This document shows positions 29,039 to 35,751 of a DNA stretch of 55,889 nt, one piece after another (the stretch's first letter is position 1; each line of letters starts with the position of its first letter). The position numbers and the translations under genes were made by a program. The notes under the pieces are model-generated. The model did not search any database. It was not told where the DNA came from and saw only the letters and a program-made list of their open reading frames with translations. The stretch lies in assembly GCA_001772005.1 (NCBI GenBank), contig MERI01000201.1, forward strand, positions 1-55,889, given 5' to 3'. The DNA is from Betaproteobacteria bacterium RIFCSPLOWO2_12_FULL_62_58. Lineage in GTDB: Bacteria > Pseudomonadota > Gammaproteobacteria > Burkholderiales > SG8-41.

Positions 29039-29123
29039 TTGCGCGCCATTTAAAGTGGCGCGATAATGAAACGCGCCACATAAACGGCTTTTTTGTGGCG
29101 CAATATTGCATAGCGCGCCACAA
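29039..29123 (+). promoter_or_regulatory. operator array with five CGCGCCA/TGGCGCG sites before the Fic gene
   Basis: CGCGCCA occurs at 29042, 29072 and 29114, and its complement TGGCGCG or TGGCGCA at 29056 and 29095. Together they make inverted pairs with short spacers in 82 bp. A GATAAT box (29062-29067) with TTGCGC 17 bp upstream sits on the first pair, so repressor binding would block the promoter. The Fic product has an N-terminal DNA-binding-like domain, which suggests autoregulation. This is pattern-based inference. Confidence 0.65.
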
Positions 29124-29133
29124 CGAGGAGACC

Positions 29134-30537
29134 ATGCCCAAGCTCGTCCCGCCACGCGAACTCGATGCCGTGCTACGAGCGGTTGCCGGCTTTCCCGAAG
29201 GGGTCTCTATCGAGGACGTTAAAAGTACGCTTGGTATTGAGTTGCCGCGGCGCACCTTGCAGCGTCGTCTGGCGCAGCTCGTCGAGCAGAAGCGCCTGAT
29301 CGTTACGGGTCGTGGCCGGGGCAGCCGCTATACGATATCTCCGACTGGGGTTGAGGTACACGTGCCGCCCGGCGAAATCACGATCAAAGGGTACCCACCG
29401 CGAGTTGAAATCTACATCCCCATCTCCCCCGAGGGAGAGGTTATCAAACAAGCAGTCCGCGAACCGATACAGAACCGCCGTCCGGTCGGATACAACCGGG
29501 CTTTCCTCGACGCGTACCGCCCCAACGATACCTTTTACCTCGCGCAGGAAATCCGGCAGCGACTTCTTGATCTGGGGTGCTCGCCGGGTGCCGAGCGCCC
29601 GGCCGGAACCTACGCGCGACAGATATTCAGCCGATTGCTGATCGACCTGTCTTGGAACTCCAGTCGTCTGGAGGGCAATACCTATTCGCTGCTTGAAACG
29701 GAGCGGTTGCTGGAACTGGGCGAGACGACCGAAGGCAAGGATGCGCAGGAAGCGCAAATGATTCTGAACCACAAGGCCGCGATCGAGCTATTGGTCGAGC
29801 AGGCCGCTGAGGTCAGTTTCAATCGCTACACCATTCTCAACCTGCATGCCTTGCTGTCGGACAACCTGCTCACCGATCCGCAGGCCTGCGGACGCCTGCG
29901 CGCCATTCCGGTAGGGATCGATGGCACGGTATACTACCCGTTGGAAGTTCCGCAATTGATTGACGAGTGCTTCCGGCAGATTCTCGACACGGCTAGCGCG
30001 ATCCAGGACCCTTTCGAGCAGGCATTTTTCGCCATGGTTCACCTGCCCTATCTGCAGCCGTTCGAAGATGTGAACAAACGCGTTTCCCGGCTCGCCGCAA
30101 ATCTGCCGTTCATCCGCCAGAACCTGTGTCCATTGTCATTCGTGGACGTCCCGGAGCGCGCCTATGTCGACGGTATTCTCGGCGTGTACGAACTAAATCG
30201 CATCGAGTTGCTGCGCGACGTGTTTGTCTGGGCTTATGAGCGTTCTTGCGCGCGCTATTCGGCGGTGCGCCGATCGCTGGGAGATCCGGACCCGTTCCGC
30301 CTGCGCTACCGCACATTGGTAGCCCATATCGTCGCTGAGGTCGTTCGTGGCGGCATGAACAAGAAAAACGCCGCCGCCTTCATCAAGCGACGCGCCGCCG
30401 AGGATGTATCGCAGGAGGATCGAGCGCGTTTCATCGAGGTGGTGGAAACGGAGGTCATGGGTCTCCACGAGGGGAACATCGCTCGCTACCGCTTGCGGCC
30501 GTCGGAATACCAGACTTGGCGGGCGACGTGGCGCTGA
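29134..30537 (+). CDS. Fic/DOC-family protein with N-terminal winged-helix domain, catalytic His replaced
   Basis: 467-residue protein. Residues 1-80 look like a winged-helix DNA-binding domain (TLQRRLAQLVEQKRLIVTGRGRGSRY). The middle is a Fic fold, which normally transfers AMP or another nucleotide to a target hydroxyl. A class II inhibitory motif is present upstream (SSRLEG, about 176-181). The active loop reads QPFEDVNKRVSR (308-319) where the consensus is HPFxxGNGRxxR: the catalytic His is Gln and the loop has DVNK. The Arg and Asn remain. Enzymatic AMPylation is therefore doubtful and a regulatory or other role is possible. The ATG at 29134 follows GAGGAG. Confidence 0.9.
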   Translation: MPKLVPPRELDAVLRAVAGFPEGVSIEDVKSTLGIELPRRTLQRRLAQLVEQKRLIVTGRGRGSRYTISPTGVEVHVPPGEITIKGYPPRVEIYIPISPEGEVIKQAVREPIQNRRPVGYNRAFLDAYRPNDTFYLAQEIRQRLLDLGCSPGAERPAGTYARQIFSRLLIDLSWNSSRLEGNTYSLLETERLLELGETTEGKDAQEAQMILNHKAAIELLVEQAAEVSFNRYTILNLHALLSDNLLTDPQACGRLRAIPVGIDGTVYYPLEVPQLIDECFRQILDTASAIQDPFEQAFFAMVHLPYLQPFEDVNKRVSRLAANLPFIRQNLCPLSFVDVPERAYVDGILGVYELNRIELLRDVFVWAYERSCARYSAVRRSLGDPDPFRLRYRTLVAHIVAEVVRGGMNKKNAAAFIKRRAAEDVSQEDRARFIEVVETEVMGLHEGNIARYRLRPSEYQTWRATWR

Positions 30538-30589
30538 CGTGAAGTGATACGATGACCAAGCCCGGCGACCACAACACCGTCCAGGCCCG

Positions 30590-30625
30590 CACGTGCTCTC
30601 GGGGTCACACGTGCTCTCGGGGTCA
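30590..30625. repeat. 18-bp perfect tandem duplication
   Basis: CACGTGCTCTCGGGGTCA occurs twice without a gap, at 30590-30607 and 30608-30625, between the convergent Fic and exonuclease genes. With only two units and no spacer it is not a CRISPR. It may be the trace of a slippage event or part of a dispersed repeat. Confidence 0.75.
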
Positions 30626-30708
30626 GGCCTTTACCTTGTAGCGCGGGCAACGCTCTGTTGTCTTGCCACCGGGTGATGAAACAGGATGCGACTTCCTGAA
30701 ATCGCCTT

Positions 30709-31383
30709 TCATCCAGTCGAACCGGATCCGTGCGGGTGTGAGCTGTCGGCCGGCGCAGGTGGCCTCGCCCGCAGCAGTCCCAGACTCTGGAACCGCAGGA
30801 ACAATTCGCGGCAGGCCCAGGCATCCGTGGCGGCGTAGGTAATCTGCGCCGCGGACAGGTGCGGCGCGGCCCAGTTTGAGGTGCGGGCGCCCTTGGGAAT
30901 CCGGAACCCGAGGAAAATCCCGGTGAGATTGCGCACGCCGGTCTGGTGGAGGCCGCCGCGACGTGCGACAACACCCAGATCGAGCACATTCTTCGCCGTG
31001 AACGGAAACAGCAGCTTGAGCCGACGCAGATCGTGCGCCAGCGCCACACCGGCCTTGACGATGCGCGGTTCCGCCAAAAGCTCGGCGAGAACCGGGAAAA
31101 CATCCAGGCGGCGAAACTGAAACAAATACACCGCACGGGCCGTGGCCGCCTGGACCAGGCACGGCAGATGGCTCTCGCCTTTCCTGAACGAGGGCCGCGT
31201 CTCCGTATCGAGTCCGACGACGCTTTCCTGCCGGATGTCCGCCAGTGCATGCTCCAGGTCCTGCGGCGTTGCCACCAGGCACACCTTGCCCTCATACCGG
31301 CGGATGGGCAGGTTCGCCATTTCCTCCCTGGAAATCGAGCGAACAATTTCGTTTTGCAACACAACCGGGGCCGCAGGATTCAT
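30709..31383 (-). CDS. 3'-5' exonuclease domain protein (RNase D-like, DEDDy)
   Basis: 224-residue DEDD exonuclease. Exo I is DTETRP (about residue 59), Exo II lies in AGVALAHDLRRL (about 112) and Exo III is YAATDAWACREL (about 180), giving all four acidic positions and the Tyr of the DEDDy type. It lacks the HRDC domains of full RNase D, as in the smaller family used in small-RNA or tRNA trimming. The ATG at 31383 (MNPAAPVV) is preferred to a TTG ten codons upstream. The C-terminal 20 residues are Pro/Ser/Gly-rich and may be divergent. Confidence 0.9.
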   Translation of the reverse strand: MNPAAPVVLQNEIVRSISREEMANLPIRRYEGKVCLVATPQDLEHALADIRQESVVGLDTETRPSFRKGESHLPCLVQAATARAVYLFQFRRLDVFPVLAELLAEPRIVKAGVALAHDLRRLKLLFPFTAKNVLDLGVVARRGGLHQTGVRNLTGIFLGFRIPKGARTSNWAAPHLSAAQITYAATDAWACRELFLRFQSLGLLRARPPAPADSSHPHGSGSTG

Positions 31384-31750
31384 CAAGCCGTACAGGTTAG
31401 CGCTTTTTCGCAAGTATCAGGGATTGCTAACGCAGGACTCGCGACAATGTTGGAAAACCGGAAGCAATCCGCGACAGGCGACGTTTTTCTCCGAATAAAA
31501 CGGGACGAACCTTAATGGCATTACCTTAAGGCAGATTGAACGGAATGATGGCCCAACACGCACTGTCATTCCCGAGAAGTCGGGAATCCATAGGATGGTT
31601 CACGCAAGATGATGCGCCGTATGGGTTCCCGTTTTCACGGGAACGACACATCTTCTGAGCCGTGATCGTGCGCACATTTCAGCTTAAGGTAGTGACATTG
31701 GGGACAAACCTTGTTACGTCGGGCGGCGTGGCTTCGCGCTATCATTGGCC
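31384..31750. other. 367-bp intergenic region holding a dispersed repeat
   Basis: Divergent gap between the exonuclease (minus) and the lipoprotein (plus). It contains a GTCATTCCCG-type repeat (31565-31647) and otherwise no coding sequence with family-like character. AT-rich DNA around 31480-31540 could hold promoters for either gene, but no well-spaced hexamer pair was convincing. Confidence 0.5.
31565..31647. repeat. GTCATTCCCG-type inverted repeat, copy 2
   Basis: GTCATTCCCG/CGGGAATCC at the left end and GGTTCCCG/CGGGAACGAC at the right end each form a small hairpin. The two ends are near reverse complements of one another. The layout matches the aprB-aprA spacer copy at 5347-5416. Confidence 0.75.
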
Positions 31751-32458
31751 ATGCTGAAGCGGCTCATTCTCCTGGTTTGCTTGCCCATACTGGCAAATTG
31801 CGCGGGCGGTGGAACGGCACCTCCAAGACCGGCGGGCACGCTCTTCCATCCGTCGCAGCTCGCCAAGACGGACATCGACCGGGTCGCGGAAGCTCACCAG
31901 CGCGAGATTTTTCTGAACCTCAGGCTGCTCGCCGAAAAGCTCTACCGGCGCAATCCGCGAGAGCTGAAGAAGAGCGGCAAGATGAGCATCGGGGCGGGCG
32001 TGGCGCGGATCTTCGAGGGGCGGCACGAGTGGAAGTTCGTCGAACTGCGGAGCACGCGCGGCGCGCAAGCGATCCATCTGGCTTTCCGCGAGGATTACCG
32101 GGGTGACCGGGTGCTGGCCTTCGTCGCCGGGGTTGGAAGCATGATTCAGACCGCCTTCAACGACAAGACCGAGTTCTTCGCGCTGGACGACCTCGATCCG
32201 CAGGGGCTTTACAACGCCGCCCGCAACGTGGAAATCGCGGTGTGGAAGCTCTCCAGCGCCCGCGCTCCCCAAGGGGAACTGTTCCTGCTTTCCAACGAGG
32301 GTGGTGGACCGGTCCAGAACCTCAGCTTCGAACGGGAGTTCGGCAAGGTCATCAGCAGCCTGGATGTGTTATCGAAGATCGTGGCCGACAAGGAGAACCG
32401 TACGGTCATCAAGGTGATCCAAAGCCTCGCGACGGCGGTGTTTCTCCCCGTCAGGTAG
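31751..32458 (+). CDS. Predicted lipoprotein of unknown function
   Basis: 235-residue protein with a signal peptide and lipobox (LPILANC, Cys about 17), so it should be lipidated and attached to the inner or outer membrane. The mature part contains a mixed alpha/beta domain (FRLDYRG-like segment FREDYRGDRVLAFVAGVGSM, then FFALDDLDPQGLYNAARNVE) that I do not recognise as a named family. The ATG at 31751 begins the signal peptide. It is a single gene facing a convergent Bug receptor, and a large hairpin lies between their ends. Confidence 0.75.
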   Translation: MLKRLILLVCLPILANCAGGGTAPPRPAGTLFHPSQLAKTDIDRVAEAHQREIFLNLRLLAEKLYRRNPRELKKSGKMSIGAGVARIFEGRHEWKFVELRSTRGAQAIHLAFREDYRGDRVLAFVAGVGSMIQTAFNDKTEFFALDDLDPQGLYNAARNVEIAVWKLSSARAPQGELFLLSNEGGGPVQNLSFEREFGKVISSLDVLSKIVADKENRTVIKVIQSLATAVFLPVR

Positions 32459-32560
32459 CGCATACCGAAGGTTTGCTCCCGACCTGGGCCGCGGTGCGTC
32501 TCCCATTACCACGCCAGCAAGCGCGTGGTCGCTGCGGAATGCTTCGTTATCGGGTGACTT

Positions 32561-32598
32561 TCACCCTGCGGCGGAGCGCAACGACCGCCGCAGGGTGA
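32561..32598. terminator. 13-bp stem-loop between convergent genes
   Basis: TCACCCTGCGGCG and CGCCGCAGGGTGA form a perfect stem with a 12-nt loop between the lipoprotein gene (plus) and a Bug receptor gene (minus). No T-run follows on either strand. It could serve as a shared 3' structure for both messages. Confidence 0.5.
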
Positions 32599-32611
32599 GA
32601 ACAGCTTCTAT

Positions 32612-33589
32612 CTAGTTGGCCTGCAGCTTGAGGTCGCGCACGACCTTGCCCCATTTAGCCAATTCGAGGCGGAGGAAATCGCCGAAGGCTTTCGGATCGG
32701 TGGCCACAATGTCCGTTCCGGCCCGCTGAAACGCGTTCCGCACTTCCGCCGTCTGCATCAGCTTGCTGATTTCCCCGTGCAGGCGCTTGATGGCGGCCAC
32801 CGGGGTCCCCTGCGGCGCGAGGAATCCCGTCCACAACGACGCATCGTAGCCCGGCAACGTTTCCGCGATGGCAGGAATGTCCGGCAGTTCCGGAGAGCGC
32901 TTGGCTGTCGTCACCGCGATGATGCGCAACTGGCCCGCCTTGTGGTGGTTGATGATGCTCGAGAGGCCGAGACAGCCGATCTTGACCTGTCCGCCCAGCA
33001 GATCGCTCCGCACCGGGCCGCTGCCCTTGTAGGGGACGTGCACGATATTGATGCCCGCCATGTTGACGAACAGCGCCTGGAACAAGTGCATTGCGCCGCC
33101 CTGGCCCGAGGAAGCGTAGTTGTGCTTGCCGGGCTCCTTCTTCGCAAGCGCGATCAGGTCCTTCACCGACCTCACGTTGAGCGAGGGATGAACGACCAGG
33201 CCGTAGGGTTGGCTGGCAATCTGCATGATCGGCGTGAAGTCCTTCTGCACATTGTACGGGACGCTCTTGTACAAGTTCGGAACAATCGCGTACGGCGTAC
33301 CGGCTCCAAGCAACGTATATCCGTCGGCATTCGACTTTGCCACGATCTCCGTTCCGATCATGCTGCCGGCGCCCGTGCGATTGTCGATCACCACCTGCTG
33401 GCCGAGCACGTCCGGCAGCTTCGACGCGACGATGCGTATGAGCACGTCAGTCGAACCGCCCGCGCCGAACGGAATAACCACGCGGATCGGCTTGGTTGGA
33501 TAGGACTGCGCCAACGCCGCGCCCGCCGCGACCTGCGATGCGATCGCCGCCAGCAAAAGGAAACGCCGGAATTGCAGACTTGTTCTCAT
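32612..33589 (-). CDS. Tripartite tricarboxylate-type periplasmic receptor (Bug family), first of two
   Basis: 325-residue Bug/TctC solute receptor. The signal peptide ends AAGAALAQSYP, followed by the family opening YPTKPIRVVIPFGAGGSTD. The binding-fold landmarks DNRTGAGSMIG and HVPYKGSG are intact. The ATG at 33589 is chosen because GAGGAGG lies just before it; an earlier ATG would place that site inside the coding region. Like many Bug proteins of Burkholderiales it has no TctA/TctB membrane genes beside it. The ligand is unknown. Confidence 0.95.
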   Translation of the reverse strand: MRTSLQFRRFLLLAAIASQVAAGAALAQSYPTKPIRVVIPFGAGGSTDVLIRIVASKLPDVLGQQVVIDNRTGAGSMIGTEIVAKSNADGYTLLGAGTPYAIVPNLYKSVPYNVQKDFTPIMQIASQPYGLVVHPSLNVRSVKDLIALAKKEPGKHNYASSGQGGAMHLFQALFVNMAGINIVHVPYKGSGPVRSDLLGGQVKIGCLGLSSIINHHKAGQLRIIAVTTAKRSPELPDIPAIAETLPGYDASLWTGFLAPQGTPVAAIKRLHGEISKLMQTAEVRNAFQRAGTDIVATDPKAFGDFLRLELAKWGKVVRDLKLQAN

Positions 33590-33655
33590 GGTCCTCCTCA
33601 TTTATGGTTGTACCGCACGGGAATATTACCAAGCAACCGGGTCACGCAAAAGCCG

Positions 33656-33679
33656 CAAAAGAAAATGCCGCTCCGGCAT
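33656..33679 (-). terminator. Rho-independent terminator after the second Bug receptor gene
   Basis: On the minus strand ATGCCG, GAG and CGGCAT form a short hairpin followed by TTTCTTTTG. It lies about 37 nt past the stop codon at 33716 and separates the two receptor genes. Confidence 0.6.
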
Positions 33680-33715
33680 CGCCGCAACGGCGTTTTATTG
33701 GAAGCCATCCCAAAC

Positions 33716-34690
33716 TTAGTTGATCTGCGCGCCGGTCTCCTTGACCACTTTCGCCCACTTCTGGCGTTCGGACTTGAGGAAGGCTTCCCATTCCCGCGGC
33801 CCCCGATAGGCGACATCGGTGCCTACTTTGCGGAACTGCTGTTCGAGATCGCCGCTCTTGGCCAGTCTTGCAACTTCGCTATTGAGCCGGGCCACCACGT
33901 CCGCGGGCAGTCCTTTCGGACCCAGCAGGCCCAGCCACAAAGTGGCCTCGTAACCCTTTACGCCGGCCTCGGCAATCGTCGGCACGTTCGGCAACTCGGG
34001 CGAGCGCTTGACCCCGGTCACCCCGAGCGCGCGCAGGCGCCCGTCCTTAATGTTTTGCACAACACTGGCAATGCCCGGAACGCCGACCATGATCTGCCCG
34101 CCCACCAGATCCGCCCGGGCCTGGCCGCTGCCTTTGTACGGAACGTGGTTCATGTTGATCCCGGCCATGCTGATGAACAACGCCGTGAACAGGTGTTGCG
34201 AGCTGCCGTTGCCCGAAGACGCGTAATCGATCTGGCCGGGCTTGGACTTGGCCATGGCAATGAGTTCCTTCACCGACTTGACGGGCAGCGAGGGATGAAC
34301 GACCAGTATGTTAGGCGCGTCCCCGAACTGCAGTACCGGGGTGAAGTCTCCGGTGGCGTCGTACTTCAATGTCTTGTAGATCGCGGCACCGATGAGATGC
34401 GTATTGGAAATCATCAGCAGCGTGTAGCCGTCCGCAGGCGCCTTGGAGACGATCTCGGCGCCTATCGTGCTGCCCGCACCGGGGCGGTTGTCGACGATGA
34501 CCTGCTGCCCGAGACTTTCGGACAGTCTGGACATCAGGACGCGCCCCGGCACATCGGCGGCGCCGCCGGGGGAAAACGGCACGATCATGCGCACCGGCCG
34601 CACCGGATAGTTCTGCGCACCGGACGGGAAAATAGCAAGACCCACGACTCCGACCAACAACCCGCATGCCCGGCGCAGTAATGCGTTCAT
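33716..34690 (-). CDS. Tripartite tricarboxylate-type periplasmic receptor (Bug family), second of two
   Basis: 324-residue Bug/TctC receptor, clearly paralogous to the neighbour at 32612. The signal peptide (LLVGVVGLAIFPSGAQNYP) precedes the family blocks RMIVPFSPGGAADVPGR, DNRPGAGSTIG and HVPYKGSGQARADL. A GAGGAGG ribosome-binding site lies before the ATG at 34690. Upstream, 36 nt before the start, stands copy B of the two-hairpin leader element. The pair probably arose by duplication; a terminator between them implies separate transcription. Confidence 0.95.
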   Translation of the reverse strand: MNALLRRACGLLVGVVGLAIFPSGAQNYPVRPVRMIVPFSPGGAADVPGRVLMSRLSESLGQQVIVDNRPGAGSTIGAEIVSKAPADGYTLLMISNTHLIGAAIYKTLKYDATGDFTPVLQFGDAPNILVVHPSLPVKSVKELIAMAKSKPGQIDYASSGNGSSQHLFTALFISMAGINMNHVPYKGSGQARADLVGGQIMVGVPGIASVVQNIKDGRLRALGVTGVKRSPELPNVPTIAEAGVKGYEATLWLGLLGPKGLPADVVARLNSEVARLAKSGDLEQQFRKVGTDVAYRGPREWEAFLKSERQKWAKVVKETGAQIN

Positions 34691-35039
34691 TTGCAGCTTC
34701 CTCCTCGATTTTTATCAGGATTGCCCAGCAGCCTGTCGGACTTGACAGTCCGTACAGGCTGCTAACAGCAAAACCGGCTGACACTTCAAAAAAAACCAGC
34801 CGAAGCGGTCGAATTTGCGGAAAAGTGCGGGTAAATTCGCATGTCTGTTATCCTCTCCCGCAATTCTCCTGGCGCCGGTTTTGCATTAGGAGTTTGTCGG
34901 GGCTAAGTTCGACAAACTCCTAACGGACGGAAATAATAGCAGAATTCAATCTGAGAGCCGCGCGGACCGGATTGGTTCCCGCGTCCACCTTGGCGTTGAT
35001 CAAGCCCCACTAATGCCGAGATCACCCTGCAGAGGCGTC
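34691..35039. other. divergent 349-bp intergenic region with leader element copy B
   Basis: Separates the minus-strand Bug receptor from the plus-strand ABC ATPase. Most of it is the element at 34727-34921. The remaining 118 bp before the ABC gene holds AT-rich DNA around 34930-34950 but no clear promoter hexamers. Confidence 0.5.
34727..34921 (-). repeat. two-hairpin leader element, copy B (before a Bug receptor gene)
   Basis: A 195-bp element read on the minus strand. It begins with hairpin AGGAGTTTGTCG/CGACAAACTCCT (34888-34921) and ends with hairpin AGCAGCCTGT/ACAGGCTGCT (34727-34763), which has an extra CGGAC/GTCCG inner stem. Inner arms GCAAAACCGGC and GCCGGTTTTGC are exact complements. 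The interior has GAGAGGATAACAGACATGCG, shared with copy C apart from one base. It lies upstream of the receptor start with the AGCAGCC hairpin on the gene side. Confidence 0.85.
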
Positions 35040-35711
35040 ATGCTGGTAATCAAAGGACTCTCCAAATCGTACGGCGGCGCTCGACCGCGCGAGGTGCTGC
35101 GCGGCATCGAGCTCGATCTCGCCGCCGGCGAATACGTCGCCATCATGGGTGAGTCGGGTGTGGGCAAATCCACCCTCCTCAATCTGATCGCCGGGCTGGA
35201 TGTGCCCGATCGCGGCACGGTCGCGCTTCATGGTGTCGAAATGAGCGCTCTTGACGATGCCGAACGCACGCTGCTGCGGCGCGAACGCATCGGCTTCGTA
35301 TTTCAGGCTTTCCATCTGCTGCCGCACCTTACCGTCGCGCAAAACGTCGCGCTCCCGCTGTCGCTGAACGGCGTGCCATCGGCGCAGATCGCGGAGCGAG
35401 TCGGCGCCATGCTGGCGGCCGTCGGGCTCGCTTCAGCGGCCGGCGCTTATCCTCGTGAACTCTCCGGCGGCGAGCTGCAGCGGGTAGCGATCGCCCGCGC
35501 ATTAGTGCACCGGCCGCTGCTGCTGCTCGCTGACGAGCCCACGGGCAATGTCGATCCCGAAACCGCGGTTCAAGTTCTGGCTTTGCTGCGCGAGCAGGTG
35601 AAGCGCGAAAGCGGCGCCGGCATTCTTGTCACCCACTCGGCAGCCGCTGCGGCGACCGCCGACCGCATTCTTGCTCTCACCTCCGAGGGATTGCACCCAG
35701 TCACAAAATAA
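35040..35711 (+). CDS. ABC transporter ATP-binding protein (LolD/MacB-like)
   Basis: 223-residue ATPase of the LolD/MacB/FtsE group. Walker [11 protein letters not shown]-loop [10 protein letters not shown], signature [15 protein letters not shown] and Walker [11 protein letters not shown] are intact. The ATG at 35040 (MLVIKGLSK) follows AGAGG; an ATG nine codons upstream is less likely. It is the first gene of a three-gene plus-strand unit with an FtsX-like permease and an AttH/CrtC-type protein, so it probably powers envelope extrusion or lipid/lipoprotein handling rather than import. Confidence 0.93.
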   Translation: MLVIKGLSKSYGGARPREVLRGIELDLAAGEYVAIMGESGVGKSTLLNLIAGLDVPDRGTVALHGVEMSALDDAERTLLRRERIGFVFQAFHLLPHLTVAQNVALPLSLNGVPSAQIAERVGAMLAAVGLASAAGAYPRELSGGELQRVAIARALVHRPLLLLADEPTGNVDPETAVQVLALLREQVKRESGAGILVTHSAAAAATADRILALTSEGLHPVTK

Positions 35712-35751
35712 ATCTATTCACCATTCACTATTCACCATTCACCGTTCCGCA

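Noticed and set aside
30590..30625. Possible CRISPR start
   Set aside because: Only two directly abutting 18-bp units with no spacer and no cas genes nearby.
32777..34681. 634-codon plus-strand frame across both Bug receptor genes
   Set aside because: Antisense of two clear receptor genes and a terminator; the translation is Arg/His-rich shadow.
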